A stretch of DNA of 64,000 nucleotides from Desulfurobacterium indicum (GTDB lineage: Bacteria; Aquificota; Aquificia; Desulfurobacteriales; Desulfurobacteriaceae): NCBI RefSeq assembly GCF_001968985.1, contig NZ_MOEN01000002.1, positions 1 to 64,000 on the forward strand, written 5' to 3'. Below are positions 61,271-64,000 of this stretch, in pieces. The notes beneath the pieces are model-generated. The model was not told the origin of the DNA and did not search any database. It saw only the letters and a list, made by a program, of their open reading frames with translations. A program made the position numbers and the translations under genes. The stretch's first letter is position 1. The number at the start of each line of letters is the position of its first letter.

Positions 61271-62557
61271 ATGTATGAAGTTAAATTTAAAGGAAGTTTA
61301 AAAGGCACCTTGAGAGTTCCATCAGATAAATCTATCTCTCACAGGTCTATTATGCTTGGTTCTATTAATGATGGAGAGGTGGTTGTTAAAAATTTTCTCC
61401 GTTCGGAAGATTGCCTGAATACTCTTAAGGCTTTTAAGGCATTGGGCGTTAACATAGAAGACAACGAGACTCTTATAAAGATACACGGTAAAGGTAAGTT
61501 TTTGAAAGAACCTTTTGATGTTCTTGATGTAGGGAATTCAGGAACTTCAATAAGATTAATATCAGGAATTCTCGCCGGTCAGCCATTCTATTCTGTTCTT
61601 ACCGGTGATAGATATCTGAGAAAAAGGCCTATGGACAGGATAGCTATTCCGTTAAGAATGATGGGAGCTACCATTTTAGGTAGAGAGAACGGGAAATATC
61701 CTCCTCTTACTATTATTGGTAAGAATCCACTGAACGGTATTGATTACAAAAGTCCTAAAGCAAGTGCACAAGTTAAATCTTGTATCCTGCTCGCGGGACT
61801 TTTTACAGATGAAGAAGTAAAAGTAACTGAACCTGCCAGGAGCCGCGATCATACGGAAAGGATGCTTAAAGCGTTTGGAGTAGATGTTGAAGTTGACGGA
61901 TTGACAGTTTCATTGGGGAAAAACAGGGTATTAAAAGCTGATATGGAGATAGATGTTCCTGCGGATATTTCATCTGCGGCATTTTTTATGGTTGCTGCTG
62001 CAATTGTTCCGGGATCTGAGATTATTTTGGAAGATGTAATTCTTAATCCGACAAGAACGGGTATTCTTGATGTTATGGAGAAAATGGGTGTGAATTTTGA
62101 AATTATTAATAAGAGAGTGGTCTCTGGTGAAGAAGTAGGGAATATAAAGGTATCTTATTCTTCTGAATTAAAAGCCATTTCAATTTCAGGAGATATAATT
62201 CCGCGTTTAATAGATGAAATACCAATAATTTCTATTTTGGCTACGCAAGCGGAAGGAAAAACAGTAATTAGAAATGCAGCAGAACTCAGAGTAAAAGAAA
62301 GCGATAGGATAAAATCAATTGTTTCCAACCTTAAGAATTTAGGAATTAACGTGGAAGAATTTGAGGATGGATTTATGATACAAGGAAAATCTAAAATTGC
62401 CGGCGGAGAAGTTAGTGGTTTTGGGGATCATAGAATAGCTATGTCATTTTTAATCGCTTCTTTAATTTCTGAAGATACAATTTATATTGATGATATAGAT
62501 TGTATAGCTACATCTTATCCGAATTTTTTGAGTGATTTAAAATTTCTATTAAAGTGA
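61271..62557 (+). CDS. aroA: 3-phosphoshikimate 1-carboxyvinyltransferase (EPSP synthase)
   Basis: Joins PEP to shikimate-3-phosphate in aromatic amino-acid synthesis. 428 residues. Motifs: PSDKSISHRSIMLGSI (residues about 18-32, catalytic Lys), DVGNSGTSIRLISGILAGQPF with the Gly96-equivalent as Gly-Thr-Ser, DRYLRKRPMDRI, EPARSRDHTERML, and the C-terminal RVKESDRIKSIV and DHRIAMSFLIA. GNSGTSIR, in contrast to the GNAGTAMR of E. coli, is the pattern seen in class II-type (Gram-positive-like) enzymes. CAGGGAG precedes the ATG. Transcribed alone. Confidence 0.96.
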   Translation: MYEVKFKGSLKGTLRVPSDKSISHRSIMLGSINDGEVVVKNFLRSEDCLNTLKAFKALGVNIEDNETLIKIHGKGKFLKEPFDVLDVGNSGTSIRLISGILAGQPFYSVLTGDRYLRKRPMDRIAIPLRMMGATILGRENGKYPPLTIIGKNPLNGIDYKSPKASAQVKSCILLAGLFTDEEVKVTEPARSRDHTERMLKAFGVDVEVDGLTVSLGKNRVLKADMEIDVPADISSAAFFMVAAAIVPGSEIILEDVILNPTRTGILDVMEKMGVNFEIINKRVVSGEEVGNIKVSYSSELKAISISGDIIPRLIDEIPIISILATQAEGKTVIRNAAELRVKESDRIKSIVSNLKNLGINVEEFEDGFMIQGKSKIAGGEVSGFGDHRIAMSFLIASLISEDTIYIDDIDCIATSYPNFLSDLKFLLK

Positions 62558-62562
62558 TGCTC

Positions 62563-62592
62563 TTGACATGTGAAGAAAAAATTTCGTAACAT
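62563..62592 (+). promoter_or_regulatory. Promoter of the pilMN operon
   Basis: A perfect TTGACA at 62563-62568, an 18-bp spacer and TAACAT at 62587-62592, in the 104-base gap after aroA. A leader of about 60 bases would precede pilM. Confidence 0.55.
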
Positions 62593-62661
62593 TACAGATG
62601 AGAAATGCTGAAAAGAATAGATTTACAGATTTGTTTTAATGATAGAATTAGGGGATGAGGA

Positions 62662-63720
62662 ATGATAAATCTTGACAGTATAATTGGGGTTTTTACCGGA
62701 AGAAAAGTTCTTTTTACAGGTGTTGATATAGGAACGTCGAGTATAAAAGTTTGTAAATTAAGGGAAAGAAAAGGACTTTATAGCGTTGTTAATTACGGAA
62801 AAACCGAATATGAAGAGTCATATATAGTCGGTACCGAAATTATTGATTTTGTTTCTCTTTCTGCTAAAATGAAAGAAAGTGTGCAGACTGTTGCTTCTGA
62901 TACAAAAAATATAGCTGTTCAGGTTCCCCTGTCTTTGTGCTTTTACACTGTTATAAGTGCTTCTCCAACAGAAAATCCCGATAAGATTGCCTCAGAGCAT
63001 ATCAGGGGGATTATTTCTGAAGATGATCTAGATAAAGTAGTTGTCAAATATCAGACGTTGCCCGTTTCCATCTCTGATGATCATATTGATATAGCTATTG
63101 CTGCAGTTAAGAGGGATATACTTGAAGAGTATATTGCTCTTGCAGAGAATGCAGGTCTGAAGATTCAAGTTATAGATATAGAACCTTGTGCTATTAACAA
63201 TCAATTCTATCTTAACTATCCAGATAAAGTGATTGATTGTGTCTGTCTTGTAGATATAGGGGCGACATTTACAAAAATAATTATAAGTTACGGGGGATAT
63301 CCGTATCTTACCAGAAATGTTGAGATGGGAAGTAACACTATAACTGAGCAACTTCAGAAAGAATACCTGATAAGTTATGGGGAAGCTGAAAGGTTGAAAT
63401 TTGGTTATGATCTGGAGTCTATTTCTTACGAAAAGGCTCTGAATGAGGTTATATCAAAAATAATAAGAAAAATATCAACAGAGATAATCTGGGCTATAGA
63501 TAACTTTAATGATCGTTTCGGAAGGAATGTGGAAGAAATCTATCTCTTCGGTGGCGGTGCAAAACAGAAAAATCTTGTTTCTCTTTTAAAAAGTTTTACC
63601 AATAAAAAAATTGAGCTCGGGGAGCCCCTTTACTTTAGTGGGATTGAGGGGGCTCAAGAATATGCCGTTTCTTGCGGACTAAGTCTAAGGTTTAAGGGTG
63701 ACGAACATGTTAAGGTTTAA
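62662..63720 (+). CDS. pilM: Type IV pilus assembly protein PilM
   Basis: Actin-like cytoplasmic protein that binds the N-terminal tail of PilN and links the pilus motor to the alignment complex. 352 residues. ATPase-fold motifs: TGVDIGTSSIKVCKLRERKG (phosphate 1, residues about 20-38), CVCLVDIGATFTKIIISYGGYPYLTRNVEMGSNTITEQL (phosphate 2 region) and EEIYLFGGGAKQKNLVSLL (adenosine motif). GGGGATGAGG precedes the ATG. pilN begins before its stop. The rest of the pilMNOPQ cluster would lie beyond the window. Confidence 0.93.
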   Translation: MINLDSIIGVFTGRKVLFTGVDIGTSSIKVCKLRERKGLYSVVNYGKTEYEESYIVGTEIIDFVSLSAKMKESVQTVASDTKNIAVQVPLSLCFYTVISASPTENPDKIASEHIRGIISEDDLDKVVVKYQTLPVSISDDHIDIAIAAVKRDILEEYIALAENAGLKIQVIDIEPCAINNQFYLNYPDKVIDCVCLVDIGATFTKIIISYGGYPYLTRNVEMGSNTITEQLQKEYLISYGEAERLKFGYDLESISYEKALNEVISKIIRKISTEIIWAIDNFNDRFGRNVEEIYLFGGGAKQKNLVSLLKSFTNKKIELGEPLYFSGIEGAQEYAVSCGLSLRFKGDEHVKV

Positions 63721-64000
63721 TTTCTTAGAAAAAAAAGAAACATTTGTAGAGAAGCTTCTGAAACCCGATGTAATTTTGGCGGTTTTACTTGCTCTTGCAC
63801 TTGCAGGAGGATTAAGCTGGTATACGGGACAACTTAAAATGCAGGAAGCTACTTTAAAGCAGGAAAATGCCAGGCTGGATAAAGAACTGGCAAGGTTGAA
63901 GAAAATTCAGCGGGAAGAAAAAAGGCTTATTAAAACAAGGGAAACACTTCAAAAGAAACTTCAAGTAATAAGTGAATTGGACAGAAAAAGAGATGTTCCT
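63707..64000 (+). CDS. pilN: Type IV pilus assembly protein PilN, N-terminal 98 codons
   Basis: Starts at ATG 63707 inside the end of pilM (14-base overlap) and runs off the window. The tail MLRFNFLEKKE is the short cytoplasmic segment that in other bacteria (I/L-N-L/F-L core) docks into PilM. One membrane span follows (residues about 24-42, VILAVLLALALAGGLSWY), then a coiled coil (about 45-85) leading to LQKKLQVISELDRKRDVP, the characteristic PilN junction before its periplasmic domain. Incomplete only because of the window edge. Confidence 0.9.
   Translation, partial: MLRFNFLEKKETFVEKLLKPDVILAVLLALALAGGLSWYTGQLKMQEATLKQENARLDKELARLKKIQREEKRLIKTRETLQKKLQVISELDRKRDVP

Noticed and set aside
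1-64000. CRISPR arrays, tRNA and rRNA genes
   Set aside because: No regularly spaced repeats were seen, and no intergenic stretch is long enough or structured like a tRNA or rRNA.

Overview
The window looks like chromosome of a thermophilic, Gram-negative bacterium, most likely Aquificota of the Desulfurobacteriaceae type (Desulfurobacterium, Thermovibrio, Balnearium). This is an inference from gene content and style. There is an outer-membrane toolkit (TamB, FadL, TolC, a LapB-like protein, HtrA), RNase HIII, folate-dependent TrmFO, type IV pilus genes, low GC, Lys/Glu/Ile-rich proteins, and very short or overlapping gene junctions. No rRNA, tRNA or CRISPR was seen, and no gene-free stretch exceeds about 180 bases.

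Layout. 1-965: the 5' part of an IS256-family element, inserted in and truncating a beta-helix surface-protein gene. 991-2067: hemE. 2075-6885: a complete livKHMGF branched-chain amino-acid ABC importer, followed by a frameshifted NERD-domain gene. 7852-8852 (-): two half-size permeases. 8960-13076 (-): emrA-emrB-TolC tripartite efflux operon. 13255-16294: polar amino-acid ABC importer, then a YlbF-like protein with a Cys-rich tail. 16774-17844 (-): dapE-like peptidase. 17925-27648: uvrC, HIT protein, LapB-like TPR protein, tamB, rnhC, sppA and a PilZ protein, tightly packed. 27795-33697: type IV pilus minor-pilin/PilY1 operon. 33876-38796 (-): sugar isomerase-like gene, def, prfA, trmFO, LysM protein. 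38960-42124: FadL-type porin plus a lipase-like lipoprotein. 42160-46778 (-): small outer-membrane protein, hemW, tsaB, rimI, DUF465 gene, ilvD. 46861-49287: ppsA. 49345-52322: a small secretory ORF followed by secA. 52398-55860: LysM-NlpC/P60 hydrolase, HtrA protease, sigma-70 factor. 55874-58974 (-): deoC, ribF, era, RsuA-family synthase. 59029-62557: second RsuA/RluB synthase, class II aldolase-like gene (-), aroA. 62662-64000: pilM and the start of pilN.

The most interesting signal lies directly upstream of secA. A 98-codon ORF (49383-49679) encodes an N-terminal signal-like sequence and ends in RASPLS. Its 17 residues ending at that Pro align without gaps to the SecM arrest motif of gamma-proteobacteria: Phe at 1, Ser at 2, an aromatic residue at 6, Arg-Ala at 14-15 and Pro at 17 all coincide. 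Its 3' end also contains a CCTCC that can pair with the secA Shine-Dalgarno, placed so that a ribosome stalled at the predicted site would cover it. I propose that this is a SecM-like secretion sensor controlling secA, in a phylum where I know of no such system.

Envelope and surface functions dominate the rest: lipid/outer-membrane transport (TamB, LapB-like, FadL), secretion and quality control (SecA, SppA, HtrA), and type IV pili in two loci with an adjacent c-di-GMP-type PilZ gene. Start sites were moved from the longest ORF where a clear Shine-Dalgarno supports an internal start; each case is stated.
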